Below, in pieces: positions 1 through 6,855 of a DNA stretch of 10,377 bases. Numbering within the stretch: the stretch's first letter is position 1; every line of letters begins with the position of its first letter. Made by a program: the position numbers and the translations under genes. The notes below the pieces were generated by a model. That model saw nothing but the letters and a program-made list of their open reading frames with translations, searched no databases and had not been told where the DNA came from. Location of the stretch: the NCBI GenBank assembly GCA_934546685.1, contig CAKTEB010000083.1:1-10377 (forward strand). Reading direction: 5' to 3'. The stretch comes from an uncultured Oscillospiraceae bacterium (GTDB lineage Bacteria; Bacillota; Clostridia; Oscillospirales; Oscillospiraceae).

Positions 1-987
1 GTCACCACCTTTGCATCCAACGTAGACCGTATTCAGACCGTCATCAATACGGCTGCGAAATACGGGAAAAAGGTGGCCATTACAGGCCGCAGCATGGAGA
101 ATATGCTGCGGGTCTCCACGGAGTTGGGCTATGTGTCCGTGCCCAAGAACACCCTGGTGGACATCAACGCCATTAAGTCCGTGCCGAAGAATAAGCAGGT
201 CATCATTACCACCGGCTCCCAGGGCGAGAATATGTCGGCCCTGTACCGAATGGCCTTCTCCGGACACCGTCAGGTGGAGATTGGCGCGGGAGATCGGGTG
301 CTGATTTCCGCATCGGCCATTCCCGGCAACGAAAAAACCATTTCCGCGGTGATCAATGAGCTCTATCGCAAGGGCGCAGAGGTGGTATATGACAAGCTGG
401 CCGACCTTCATGTGTCGGGACACGCCTGCCAGGAAGAGCTGAAGATCATGCACGCGCTGCTGAAGCCCAAGTTCTTCATTCCCGTCCACGGCGAGCAGCG
501 CCATCTCAAGCGCCACGCCAAGCTGGCCCAGGAGATGGGCATGGATCCCCGTCGGATCATCGTCAGCGATATCGGCCGGGTCATCGAGCTGACCCGGAAT
601 TCCTGCAAGCTGGCGGGTACCGTTCCCGCCGGCAAGATGCTGGTGGACGGCCTGGGTGTGGGCGACGTGGGCAGCGTGGTGCTCCGGGACCGGAAGCATC
701 TGGCTCAGGACGGCATGATCGTGGTGGTGGTGAACCTGTCCAGCGAGGACGGCTCCATCATCTCCGGCCCCGATATTATCACCCGCGGCTTCGTCTATGT
801 GAAGGAGTCCGGCGACCTGATGGAGGAGCTCAAGGAGATCGCCACCGAGGCGGTGGAGGACTGCGTGAGCCAGCATATCACCGACTGGGCCACCATCAAG
901 GCCAGCATCAAGTCCTCTCTGTCCAACTATCTCTATAAGCATACCAAGCGGAATCCCATGATCCTGCCGGTCATTATGGAGATCTAA
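1..987 (+). CDS. rnj: Ribonuclease J, C-terminal part (5' end outside window)
   Basis: RNase J is a cytoplasmic metallo-beta-lactamase/beta-CASP nuclease with 5'-to-3' exo- and endonuclease activity in mRNA decay and rRNA maturation. The frame is open from base 1 (VTTFASNVDRIQ...), so the gene starts upstream; the GTG at 73 is internal. The 328 visible residues hold the end of the beta-CASP domain (GRSMEN near 30-35, ITTGSQGE near 68, SASAIPGNE near 103), the HVSGH motif near 137-141, and the catalytic PVHGE motif with its His near 163. The RNase J C-terminal domain follows (ITRGFVYVKESGDLMEE). Full RNase J proteins are about 555 aa, so roughly the first 225 residues with the HxHxDH metal motif are missing from view. 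The C-terminus looks intact, ending at TAA 985-987 just before a hairpin terminator. Family assignment is firm; J1 versus J2 type cannot be decided here. Confidence 0.96.
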   Translation, partial: VTTFASNVDRIQTVINTAAKYGKKVAITGRSMENMLRVSTELGYVSVPKNTLVDINAIKSVPKNKQVIITTGSQGENMSALYRMAFSGHRQVEIGAGDRVLISASAIPGNEKTISAVINELYRKGAEVVYDKLADLHVSGHACQEELKIMHALLKPKFFIPVHGEQRHLKRHAKLAQEMGMDPRRIIVSDIGRVIELTRNSCKLAGTVPAGKMLVDGLGVGDVGSVVLRDRKHLAQDGMIVVVVNLSSEDGSIISGPDIITRGFVYVKESGDLMEELKEIATEAVEDCVSQHITDWATIKASIKSSLSNYLYKHTKRNPMILPVIMEI

Positions 988-1003
988 TTGCCATACAAAA
1001 TAG

Positions 1004-1044
1004 AAGCGCTGTACCGATCTCATGTGTCGGTACAGCGCTTTTTT
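1004..1044 (+). terminator. Hairpin terminator after RNase J, shared with the convergent gene
   Basis: A perfect 14-bp stem pairs 1004-1017 (AAGCGCTGTACCGA) with 1027-1040 around a 9-base loop and runs into a T-tract on the + strand (1039-1044). It starts 16 bases after the RNase J stop. The - strand gene stops at 1050, just outside the hairpin, so the same stem can stop transcription from that side. The - strand exit is T-rich but less regular. Confidence 0.9.
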
Positions 1045-1049
1045 CATTC

Positions 1050-1493
1050 TTATAGATCCCTCCAGCCGCCATGGAAAAAGTGGATTTTCTTCGCCTTCTC
1101 CTTTGGCTGCGGGGCCACCTCCAGCCAGGCCCGCACCGAGGGCCGGCACAGAAAATAGGCGCACAGCAAAAGTCCCAGGGAGTAGAGCCCCAGCCATACA
1201 AGGGACAGCGTCCTTGCGGAGGACGAGAACACCGCCGACAGAAGCAGGACGATGAGATTCGTTGCGGCGTACACCACCAGAAATACCGCCAGGGCCTTCC
1301 GGAGGCCATAGTCCCCCTTGCGGATGCCCCAGACCATGATGAGGATCACGATGCCGCCGATGAGGCTGGCCATGGATGCGGTGAGCAGCAGGTGCAGCAC
1401 AGTCAAAACCGTCAGCACAATTAAAATGTTCCGCAGCAGCCGACGGCCGGCGGCTTGCAGCGGGGAATAGACGTCCTTGGACGGATCGGGCAT
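1050..1493 (-). CDS. Small four-helix integral membrane protein, function unknown
   Basis: I do not recognise this 147-aa protein. The start was set at the ATG 1493-1491 because a GGGAGGGAG ribosome site lies just upstream (1498-1506). A longer frame to 1553 exists but would run over the promoter. Four hydrophobic segments are visible: about residues 19-40 (NILIVLTVLTVLHLLLT), 42-58 (ASLIGGIVILIMVWGI), 66-90 (KALAVFLVVYAATNLIVLLL) and 96-117 (LVWLGLYSLGLLLCAYFL). The N-terminus is polar (MPDPSKDVYSP) and the C-terminal tail is basic (PKEKAKKIHFFHGG). The first helix is preceded by RRLLR, which suggests a cytoplasmic N-terminus. No catalytic or transport motif is evident. It stands alone, convergent with RNase J and divergent from mgtE, with its own promoter, so neighbours give no clue to its job. 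Confidence 0.75.
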   Translation of the reverse strand: MPDPSKDVYSPLQAAGRRLLRNILIVLTVLTVLHLLLTASMASLIGGIVILIMVWGIRKGDYGLRKALAVFLVVYAATNLIVLLLSAVFSSSARTLSLVWLGLYSLGLLLCAYFLCRPSVRAWLEVAPQPKEKAKKIHFFHGGWRDL

Positions 1494-1524
1494 AAAGCTC
1501 CCTCCCGGTGGAAATGATAGCCCC

Positions 1525-1553
1525 AGTATAGCAAGGAAACAGTGAAAAAACAA
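1525..1553 (-). promoter_or_regulatory. SigA-type promoter of the small membrane-protein gene
   Basis: On the - strand, TTGTTT (1553-1548) and TATACT (1530-1525) are separated by 17 bases. That places a start near 1518, about 25 bases before the ATG. The -10 box is strong and the -35 box keeps TTG. Position relative to the ribosome site is right. Confidence 0.55.
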
Positions 1554-1598
1554 CCGCTATGGGCGCAAAAGCCATCGTATCCTTGCATTTGAGGCGGT

Positions 1599-1627
1599 TT
1601 CATGGTATCCTAAACTTATATTATAAT
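1599..1627 (+). promoter_or_regulatory. Putative mgtE promoter
   Basis: A perfect TATAAT lies at 1622-1627. The hexamer 17 bases upstream (TTCATG, 1599-1604) is a poor -35 box, so the call rests on the -10 box. A start near 1634 would give an mgtE leader of about 165 bases. Confidence 0.4.
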
Positions 1628-1633
1628 GCCGAT

Positions 1634-1798
1634 AAGGGGGGAGACAAGTGGATATCAGCGGACGAAGTACCGGGACAGAGGATACAGTTCCCTTGTGCCC
1701 TTGTCTCGGGCCTGCCGAAGCGGCAGGGTAGGGTTCTGACCATCTTTCGTTCTGACACTTCTCCTATGCTTAATTTTTGAAAGTAGGAGGAATCACCT
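1634..1798 (+). promoter_or_regulatory. Structured 5' leader of mgtE with ribosome-site-masking hairpin
   Basis: Three perfect or near-perfect stems can be read directly. GAGACAAG (1641-1648) pairs with CTTGTCTC (1700-1707). CCTGCCG (1711-1717) pairs with CGGCAGG (1721-1727) around AAG. TTCTCCTA (1759-1766) pairs with TAGGAGGA (1784-1791, one G-T pair), which covers the mgtE ribosome site AGGAGG. The octamer GTTCTGAC occurs twice (1733-1740 and 1749-1756). The last hairpin could switch translation of mgtE off. Known Mg2+ control in Firmicutes often uses the M-box riboswitch; I do not find its conserved blocks here as I remember them, nor another riboswitch class I know. Regulation of mgtE by this leader is inference. 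Confidence 0.5.
1648..1731 (+). CDS. Possible 27-codon leader peptide upstream of mgtE
   Basis: A short frame starts at GTG 1648-1650 and ends at TAG 1729-1731. A purine-rich ribosome site (AGGGGGGAG, 1635-1643) sits at usable spacing. The peptide begins MDISGRSTGTEDTVP and continues LCPCLGPAEAAG. It is rich in Asp/Glu/Thr early and has a Pro-Leu-Cys-Pro-Cys-Leu stretch in the middle. The frame spans the large leader stem, so translating it would change the fold of the mgtE leader. It also begins only about 14 bases from the predicted transcript start, as leader peptides often do. It could equally be a chance frame in a structured RNA, because no homologue can be checked here. Confidence 0.4.
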   Translation: MDISGRSTGTEDTVPLCPCLGPAEAAG

Positions 1799-3163
1799 GT
1801 GTCGAACAACACCGTAGATACCCAGCAGCTCATCGAGAAGCTCAACGAGCTGCTGGAGACCAAGCAATTTCAGAAGCTCCATGAGGAGATCGCCGACACC
1901 AACGAAATGGACGTGGCGGCGTTTATGGAGCAGCTGACCCCCTTGCAGCAGATCACCTGCTTCCGCACCCTGCAAAAGGATCAGGCCAGCGACGTCTTTG
2001 CGGAGCTGGAGCCGGAGACCCAGCAGAACATTATCTCCGCCATCACTGACCAGGAGCTAGGCCCCATCATTGAGGATCTGTTCGTGGATGACGCGGTGGA
2101 CATGCTGGAGGAGATGCCCGCCATGGTGGTCAAGCGGGTGCTGAAAAACACCAAGCCGGAGACCCGGAAGCTCATCAACCAGTTCCTTAAATACCCTGAG
2201 GATTCCACCGGCAGCATTATGACCGCAGAGTTCCTGGATCTCCACAAGGACATGACTGTGCTGGAGGCCATTGACCGAATCCGCAGGCGGGGAGAGGAGT
2301 CCGAGCAGATCTATACCTGCTATGTGACCAATCACAAGCGCATCCTGGAGGGCGTTGTGACGGTGAAGGAGCTGCTGCTCAGCGCCGACGATACCCTCAT
2401 TGAGGATATCATGGAGACGGATATCATCGCCGCCGCCACCCTGGACGATAAAGAGACCTCCGCCCAGACCATGATGAAGTACGACTTCCTGGCCATGCCC
2501 GTGGTGGACAAGGAAAACCGCCTGGTGGGCCTCATCACCGCCGACGACGTCATGGACGTCATCGAGGAGGAGGCCACGGAGGATATGGAGAAGATGGCTG
2601 CCATCGCGCCCTCTGACCATCCGTATCTCAAGACCAGCGTATTCACTCTGGCAAAAAACCGGATCGTCTGGCTCATGTTCCTGATGATCTCCGCCATGTT
2701 CACCGGCAGCATCCTCACCCATTATGAGGCCGCCTTTGTGGCGTTTCCGCTGCTGGTGACCTGTATGCCCATGCTCACCGGCACCGCAGGCAACGCGGGC
2801 GCTCAGGCCAGCACCCTGATTATCCGCGGTATGTCCGTGGGCGATATCCAGCTGAAGGACGCCTTCCGGGTGGCCTTTAAGGAGCTGCGGGTGGCCATGC
2901 TTTGCGGCCTTGCTCTGTGCGTGGTGAATTTCGCCCGGCTGGCCATCACCTATCCCGGGGAAATGGCCACCAATATGGTGGTGACGGTATCCCTGTTCTT
3001 TATTATTATCATTGCGAAATTCATCGGCAGCCTGCTGCCTATGCTGGCGAAGCTGATCCATGTGGATCCGGCGATCATGGCCTCGCCGGTGATCTCCACT
3101 ATTATGGACTCCGTGTCCATGCTGCTGTATTTCAATATCGCACGGCTGGTGCTGAAGGTATAA
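1799..3163 (+). CDS. mgtE: Magnesium transporter MgtE
   Basis: MgtE is a dimeric Mg2+-selective channel in the cytoplasmic membrane, gated by Mg2+ bound to its cytosolic domains. The 454-aa protein has the full family layout: a helical N domain (about 1-125), a pair of CBS domains (about 135-265, with TAEFLDLHKDMTVLEAI and MPVVDKENRLVGLITADD), a connecting helix, and a five-helix membrane domain (about 285-454). Family signatures are present: LTGTAGNAGAQASTL with GNAGAQ at 331-336, and STIMDSVSMLLYF with the conserved pore Asp at 437. The start is GTG 1799, chosen because AGGAGG (1785-1790) is 8 bases upstream; it gives a normal length. The gene sits alone between its leader and a terminator, so it is probably transcribed singly and controlled at the leader. 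Identification is firm. Confidence 0.96.
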   Translation: MSNNTVDTQQLIEKLNELLETKQFQKLHEEIADTNEMDVAAFMEQLTPLQQITCFRTLQKDQASDVFAELEPETQQNIISAITDQELGPIIEDLFVDDAVDMLEEMPAMVVKRVLKNTKPETRKLINQFLKYPEDSTGSIMTAEFLDLHKDMTVLEAIDRIRRRGEESEQIYTCYVTNHKRILEGVVTVKELLLSADDTLIEDIMETDIIAAATLDDKETSAQTMMKYDFLAMPVVDKENRLVGLITADDVMDVIEEEATEDMEKMAAIAPSDHPYLKTSVFTLAKNRIVWLMFLMISAMFTGSILTHYEAAFVAFPLLVTCMPMLTGTAGNAGAQASTLIIRGMSVGDIQLKDAFRVAFKELRVAMLCGLALCVVNFARLAITYPGEMATNMVVTVSLFFIIIIAKFIGSLLPMLAKLIHVDPAIMASPVISTIMDSVSMLLYFNIARLVLKV

Positions 3164-3191
3164 TGCAGAGCGGAACACAATATGTTGTGGC

Positions 3192-3236
3192 AAGAGATGC
3201 TGGATCATCCAGCATCTCTTAACATTTTATTCATTT
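3192..3236 (+). terminator. Terminator after mgtE
   Basis: A 12- to 14-bp perfect stem pairs AAGAGATGCTGG (3192-3203) with CCAGCATCTCTT (3209-3220) around ATCAT. It is followed by a T-rich but interrupted tail (AACATTTTATTCATTTTTC). It begins 28 bases after the mgtE stop and ends just before the rny promoter. Confidence 0.8.
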
Positions 3237-3239
3237 TTC

Positions 3240-3268
3240 TTGACATCCACACACCGAGGCTATACAAT
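3240..3268 (+). promoter_or_regulatory. Near-consensus SigA promoter of rny
   Basis: A perfect TTGACA (3240-3245) and TACAAT (3263-3268) are spaced by exactly 17 bases. The predicted start near 3275 gives an untranslated leader of about 100 bases before the rny ATG. The leader has a small CTTGAT/ATCAAG hairpin (3303-3316) and a T-run (3335-3340); I see no known riboswitch in it. Confidence 0.85.
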
Positions 3269-3374
3269 ATATGTTGCGAATTAGTACGGCGAAACTGTCA
3301 ATCTTGATGAATCAAGTTGTAAGATACCCGTTGCTTTTTTCTCAATATTTAAGTAAGGAGGTGTGTATCATAGA

Positions 3375-4922
3375 ATGATTATCAAAATCATATTGACGCT
3401 GGTGGGGCTGATCGTGGGCGCAGGGATCATGTTCCCTGTGGCGGTGAACTACCGCAAGCGCACGGCGGAAAAGGAGATCGGCAGTGCCGAGGAGGAAGCC
3501 AAGCGCATTATCAACGAGTCCATCAAAAGCGCTGAGAACAAAAAGCGCGAAATGATGGTCGAGGCCAAGGAAGAAATCCATAAAAGCCGCACCGAGTATG
3601 ATAAGGAGGTCAAGGACCGCCGCTCTGAGCTCCAGAAGCAGGAGCGCCGCCTTCAGCAGAAGGAGGAGAACCTTGACCGCAAGACCGAGCAGTACGAGCG
3701 CAAGGATGAGGAGCTGACCCGGCGGCTGGCCAAGGTGGCCGCCACCCAGGAGGAGGTCTCCGATATCAAGCGCGCCCAGCTGGAAATGCTGGAGAAGATC
3801 TCCGGTATGTCCACCGACGAGGCCAAGGATTACCTGCTGAAAAATGTAGAGTCCGAGGTTCGCCATGAGACCGCCATGAAGATCAAGGAGGTCCAGACTC
3901 AGCTCAAGGAGGAGTCTGACCAGAAGGCCAGAGAGATCATCGCCACAGCCATTCAGCGCTGTGCCGCCGATCATACCGCTGAGGCCACTATCTCTGTTGT
4001 GGCGCTGCCCAACGACGAGATGAAGGGCCGCATCATTGGCCGCGAGGGCCGGAACATCCGGGCGCTGGAGACCAAGACCGGCGTCGATCTCATCATCGAC
4101 GATACCCCGGAGGCCATCACCCTGTCCTGCTTTGACCCGGTTCGCCGGGAGATCGCCAGGATCGCCCTGGAGAAGCTCATTGCGGACGGACGCATTCAGC
4201 CCACCCATATCGACAACATGGTGGAAAAGGCCCGCCGAGAGGTGGAGCAGACCATCAAGCAGGAGGGCGAGCGCGCGACCTTCGAGACCGGCGTTCACGG
4301 CCTGCATCCCGAGCTCATCAAGCTCCTGGGCCGTCAGAAGTACCGTACCAGCTACGGACAGAACGTGCTGAACCACTCCATCGAGGTGGCGCATCTCTGC
4401 GGCCTGATGGCTGCGGAGCTGGGCGAGGACGTGGCCATTGCCAAGCGTGCCGGCCTGCTGCATGATCTGGGCAAATCCGTGGATCATGAGATGGAGGGCA
4501 GCCATGTGGCCCTGGGCGTGGAGCTCGCCAGAAAGTACAAGGAGAGCCCCCAGGTCATCCATGCCATCGAGGCCCACCACGGCGACGTGGAGCCCCAGAC
4601 GGTCATCGCCTGCCTGGTGCAGGCGGCAGACGCCATCTCCGCGGCGCGCCCCGGCGCACGGCGTGAGAACGTAGAGAACTATGTAAAGCGTCTGGAAAAG
4701 CTGGAGGCCCTGACCAGCTCCTTCCCCGGCGTGGAAAAGGCCTATGCCATCCAGGCTGGCCGGGAGGTTCGCATCATGGTCAAGCCCGAGGAGGTTTCCG
4801 AGGACAACATGATCATCCTGGCCAGAGACATCGCCAAGAAGATCGAGAACGAGCTGGAGTACCCCGGCCAGATCAAGGTCAACCTGATCCGGGAGACCAA
4901 GGCCGTCGAGTACGCAAAGTAA
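3375..4922 (+). CDS. rny: Ribonuclease Y
   Basis: RNase Y is a membrane-anchored endoribonuclease that starts mRNA decay in many Firmicutes. The 515-aa product has the family order: an N-terminal membrane helix (about 2-25, IIKIILTLVGLIVGAGIMF), a long charged coiled coil (about 30-190), a KH RNA-binding domain with GRIIGREGRNIRALE near 218-232, and an HD phosphohydrolase domain. The HD domain shows NHSIEVAHLCG (His 334) and LLHDLGK with the metal-binding His-Asp at 363-364. A C-terminal domain completes it. The ATG at 3375 is 13 bases after AAGGAGG (3355-3361), which is long. The in-frame GTG at 3363 would be only one base after it, so the ATG is preferred and gives the usual N-terminus. The gene has its own promoter and terminator. 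Confidence 0.96.
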   Translation: MIIKIILTLVGLIVGAGIMFPVAVNYRKRTAEKEIGSAEEEAKRIINESIKSAENKKREMMVEAKEEIHKSRTEYDKEVKDRRSELQKQERRLQQKEENLDRKTEQYERKDEELTRRLAKVAATQEEVSDIKRAQLEMLEKISGMSTDEAKDYLLKNVESEVRHETAMKIKEVQTQLKEESDQKAREIIATAIQRCAADHTAEATISVVALPNDEMKGRIIGREGRNIRALETKTGVDLIIDDTPEAITLSCFDPVRREIARIALEKLIADGRIQPTHIDNMVEKARREVEQTIKQEGERATFETGVHGLHPELIKLLGRQKYRTSYGQNVLNHSIEVAHLCGLMAAELGEDVAIAKRAGLLHDLGKSVDHEMEGSHVALGVELARKYKESPQVIHAIEAHHGDVEPQTVIACLVQAADAISAARPGARRENVENYVKRLEKLEALTSSFPGVEKAYAIQAGREVRIMVKPEEVSEDNMIILARDIAKKIENELEYPGQIKVNLIRETKAVEYAK

Positions 4923-4933
4923 TTGAGATCAGT

Positions 4934-4970
4934 GAATTCCCCGACAGCTCATGCTGCCGGGGAATTCTTT
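4934..4970 (+). terminator. Terminator after rny
   Basis: GAATTCCCCG (4934-4943) pairs perfectly with CGGGGAATTC (4958-4967). An inner CAGC/GCTG extension follows after one mismatch and closes on TCAT. The T-tail is short (TCTTTGT). It begins 12 bases after the rny stop. Confidence 0.7.
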
Positions 4971-5079
4971 GTCCCAAGCAGCACTTTACATTGGCGCTGA
5001 AATATGAGAATATAGTATCACAACATAGAAACCTTAATTTTTACGGAGCTCCGAATCGATCATAAGGAGGACGAAACCC

Positions 5080-6789
5080 ATGGAGGATTACAAATTTTCG
5101 ACCCTGGAATATAGGCGCCCTGACCTGGAGGGCCGCCGGGCCCAGCTGGCTGCATGGAAGGACGCGGCGGAACATGCCGAGCGCTATGAGGCCCTGCGCA
5201 GTGTGCTGTTTGAGATGGATGAGGCCAGCTGTGAGCTGGCCACCCAGTATTCCATTGCACACATCCGCCATACTCTGGACACCCGGGACGAATTCTACGA
5301 GGCGGAGATCCGGTATCTCCAGGACACGCTGCCCACCCTCAGCGGCGCGGAGGTGGCGCTCAGTGAGGCTATCGCCGCCAGCCCCTTCCGGTCGGACATC
5401 GAGCGGGAGTTCGGCAAGCAGTATTTCGTCTCAATGGATCTGCAGAAGAAGCTGTTCTGCGAGGCCAACATCCCCCTGCGTCAGCAGGAGAGCCGCCTGA
5501 CCAACGAGTACCAGAAGATCATGGCCACGGCGGAGATCCCATTTGACGGGAAAAAGCTGAACCTCTACGGCGTGCAGAAATACTTTGAGCACCCGGATCG
5601 GGCCGTGCGCGCCGCCGCTGTTCAGGCCTATTCCAAGTTCTATCAGGACAACGAGCCTCGGCTGGAGGAGATCTGGGACGAGCTGATCCGTATCCGCAAT
5701 CAGATGGGCAGAAATCTGGGCTATGAGAACTATATCCCTGTGGGCTATCTGGAGCAGGGCCGCACGGACTATGGCGAACAGGAGGTCAGGTCCTTCCGGG
5801 AGCAGGTGCGCACTGTGCTGGTGCCCCTGTGCCAGAAGCTCTATGACGCCCAGGCCAAGCGCCTCGGCATCGATCACGTCATGTGGCATGACGAGAAAAT
5901 GGTGTTCCCGGACGGCAACGCCGAGCCTGCGGGCGACGACGAATTCATGGTCAAGACCGCCCAGAGAATGTACCACGAGATCAGCCCGGAGACCGGCGAA
6001 TTCATCGATTTCATGATCGACCACGAGCTGATGGATCTGCAAAACAAGCCGGGCAAGGCATCCACGGGCTACATGACCAGCCTGCCCAGCCTGAAGGCAC
6101 CCTTTGTGTTCTCCTGCTTCAACCACACGATCTTTGATATGCAGGTGCTGACTCACGAGCTGGGCCATGCCTTTGCGGGCTACATGGCCATGCGCAGCCA
6201 GCCCATTTCGGGCTATTACAGCGAGTCCACGGACATTGCGGAGATTCACTCCATGTCCATGGAGCAGTTCGCCTACCCCTATGCCGAGTGGTTTTTTGGC
6301 GATCAGGCGGATAAGTTCCGGTTTGCGCACCTGCAGGAGGCGCTGACCTTTGTGCCCTTTGGCGTAGCTGTGGACGAATTCCAGCATATCTGCTATGCCC
6401 ATCCCGAGCTGACGACCAAGGAGCGGACGTACCAGTGGCATCTGCTGGAGGAGAAATATATGCCCTGGCGCAAATATGATAATGACGAATTCATGGAGCG
6501 CGGCGGCTATTGGTACCACAAGCTGCACATCTATCTCTATCCCTTCTACTACATCAACTACACCCTCACCACCATGGGGGCCATGGAGTTCAAGAGAAAG
6601 TACGCGGAGGATAGGGACGCGGCCTGGCGGGATTACCTGAACCTCTGCAAGGTCGGCGGCAGCCGCAGCTATCTGGAGACGCTGCGCTATGCCAACCTGG
6701 CAAATCCCTTTGCGCCCGGCTCCGTCCGGCGGGCCTGCGGGTACGCGGAGAAGATCCTGCTGAAAGCGATTGCGGAGCAGGAGAAATAA
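5080..6789 (+). CDS. M3-family oligoendopeptidase (PepF-like zinc metallopeptidase)
   Basis: The enzyme is predicted to cut short peptides inside the cytoplasm, in peptide turnover and amino-acid recycling. The 569-aa length fits M3B oligoendopeptidases. The zinc site is clear: THELGHAFAGY with HExxH at 359-363, then ESTDIAEIHSMSME with Glu 388 as the expected third ligand, 29 residues after the first His as in M3 enzymes. The C-terminal HIYLYPFYYINY segment is the tyrosine-rich region typical of the family. There is no signal peptide or membrane helix. The start is ATG 5080 with AAGGAGG at 5064-5070, 9 bases upstream. The gene is single, between the rny terminator and a strong hairpin. Its promoter is unclear; an AT-rich stretch at 4985-5016 is the likely place. 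The exact peptide specificity cannot be read from sequence. Confidence 0.93.
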   Translation: MEDYKFSTLEYRRPDLEGRRAQLAAWKDAAEHAERYEALRSVLFEMDEASCELATQYSIAHIRHTLDTRDEFYEAEIRYLQDTLPTLSGAEVALSEAIAASPFRSDIEREFGKQYFVSMDLQKKLFCEANIPLRQQESRLTNEYQKIMATAEIPFDGKKLNLYGVQKYFEHPDRAVRAAAVQAYSKFYQDNEPRLEEIWDELIRIRNQMGRNLGYENYIPVGYLEQGRTDYGEQEVRSFREQVRTVLVPLCQKLYDAQAKRLGIDHVMWHDEKMVFPDGNAEPAGDDEFMVKTAQRMYHEISPETGEFIDFMIDHELMDLQNKPGKASTGYMTSLPSLKAPFVFSCFNHTIFDMQVLTHELGHAFAGYMAMRSQPISGYYSESTDIAEIHSMSMEQFAYPYAEWFFGDQADKFRFAHLQEALTFVPFGVAVDEFQHICYAHPELTTKERTYQWHLLEEKYMPWRKYDNDEFMERGGYWYHKLHIYLYPFYYINYTLTTMGAMEFKRKYAEDRDAAWRDYLNLCKVGGSRSYLETLRYANLANPFAPGSVRRACGYAEKILLKAIAEQEK

Positions 6790-6809
6790 AGACGGATCGA
6801 AGGATGCAG

Positions 6810-6845
6810 AAGCCCCGGCGTGACCTGGTGTCACGCCGGGGCTTT
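6810..6845. terminator. GC-rich hairpin between convergent genes
   Basis: A perfect 15-bp stem pairs AAGCCCCGGCGTGAC (6810-6824) with GTCACGCCGGGGCTT (6830-6844) around CTGGT. It lies between the stop of the peptidase (6789) and the stop of the convergent glycosidase (6856), so it probably serves both. Neither side has a proper T-tract, which makes termination efficiency uncertain. Confidence 0.75.
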
Positions 6846-6855
6846 AAGACGTTTG

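Noticed and set aside
1671..1692. Resemblance of GGGACAG...CAGTTCCC to a NiCo (czcD) riboswitch strand
   Set aside because: Only a short match is seen; the four-helix layout with its other conserved strands could not be traced.
1559..1780. A 73-codon + strand frame upstream of mgtE
   Set aside because: It runs through the TATAAT box and the leader stems, has no ribosome site at its ATG, and its product has no recognisable features.
1600..1798. M-box (Mg2+) riboswitch upstream of mgtE
   Set aside because: The conserved M-box blocks as I remember them (GTTAGGTGAGGCTCCT, the GCTGCCGCCC segment and the CTTGTCCTATGCC-like 3' part) are not found, so I do not name it as one. A covariance-model search would settle it.
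2057..3208. A 383-codon open frame on the - strand across mgtE
   Set aside because: Its product is a His/Gly/Gln-rich mirror of mgtE codons and it starts inside the mgtE terminator.
3342..4580. A 412-codon open frame on the - strand across rny
   Set aside because: It is antisense to RNase Y, covers the rny leader, and its Leu/Gly/Asp/His-rich product shows no recognisable domain.
4985..5016. Promoter TTTACA / TATAGT before the peptidase gene
   Set aside because: The spacing between the two hexamers is 20 bases, outside the normal range, and alternative pairs in the same stretch are weaker.
5431..6834. A 467-codon open frame on the - strand across the peptidase gene
   Set aside because: It is antisense to the M3 peptidase and starts within the terminator hairpin; composition is that of a shadow frame.
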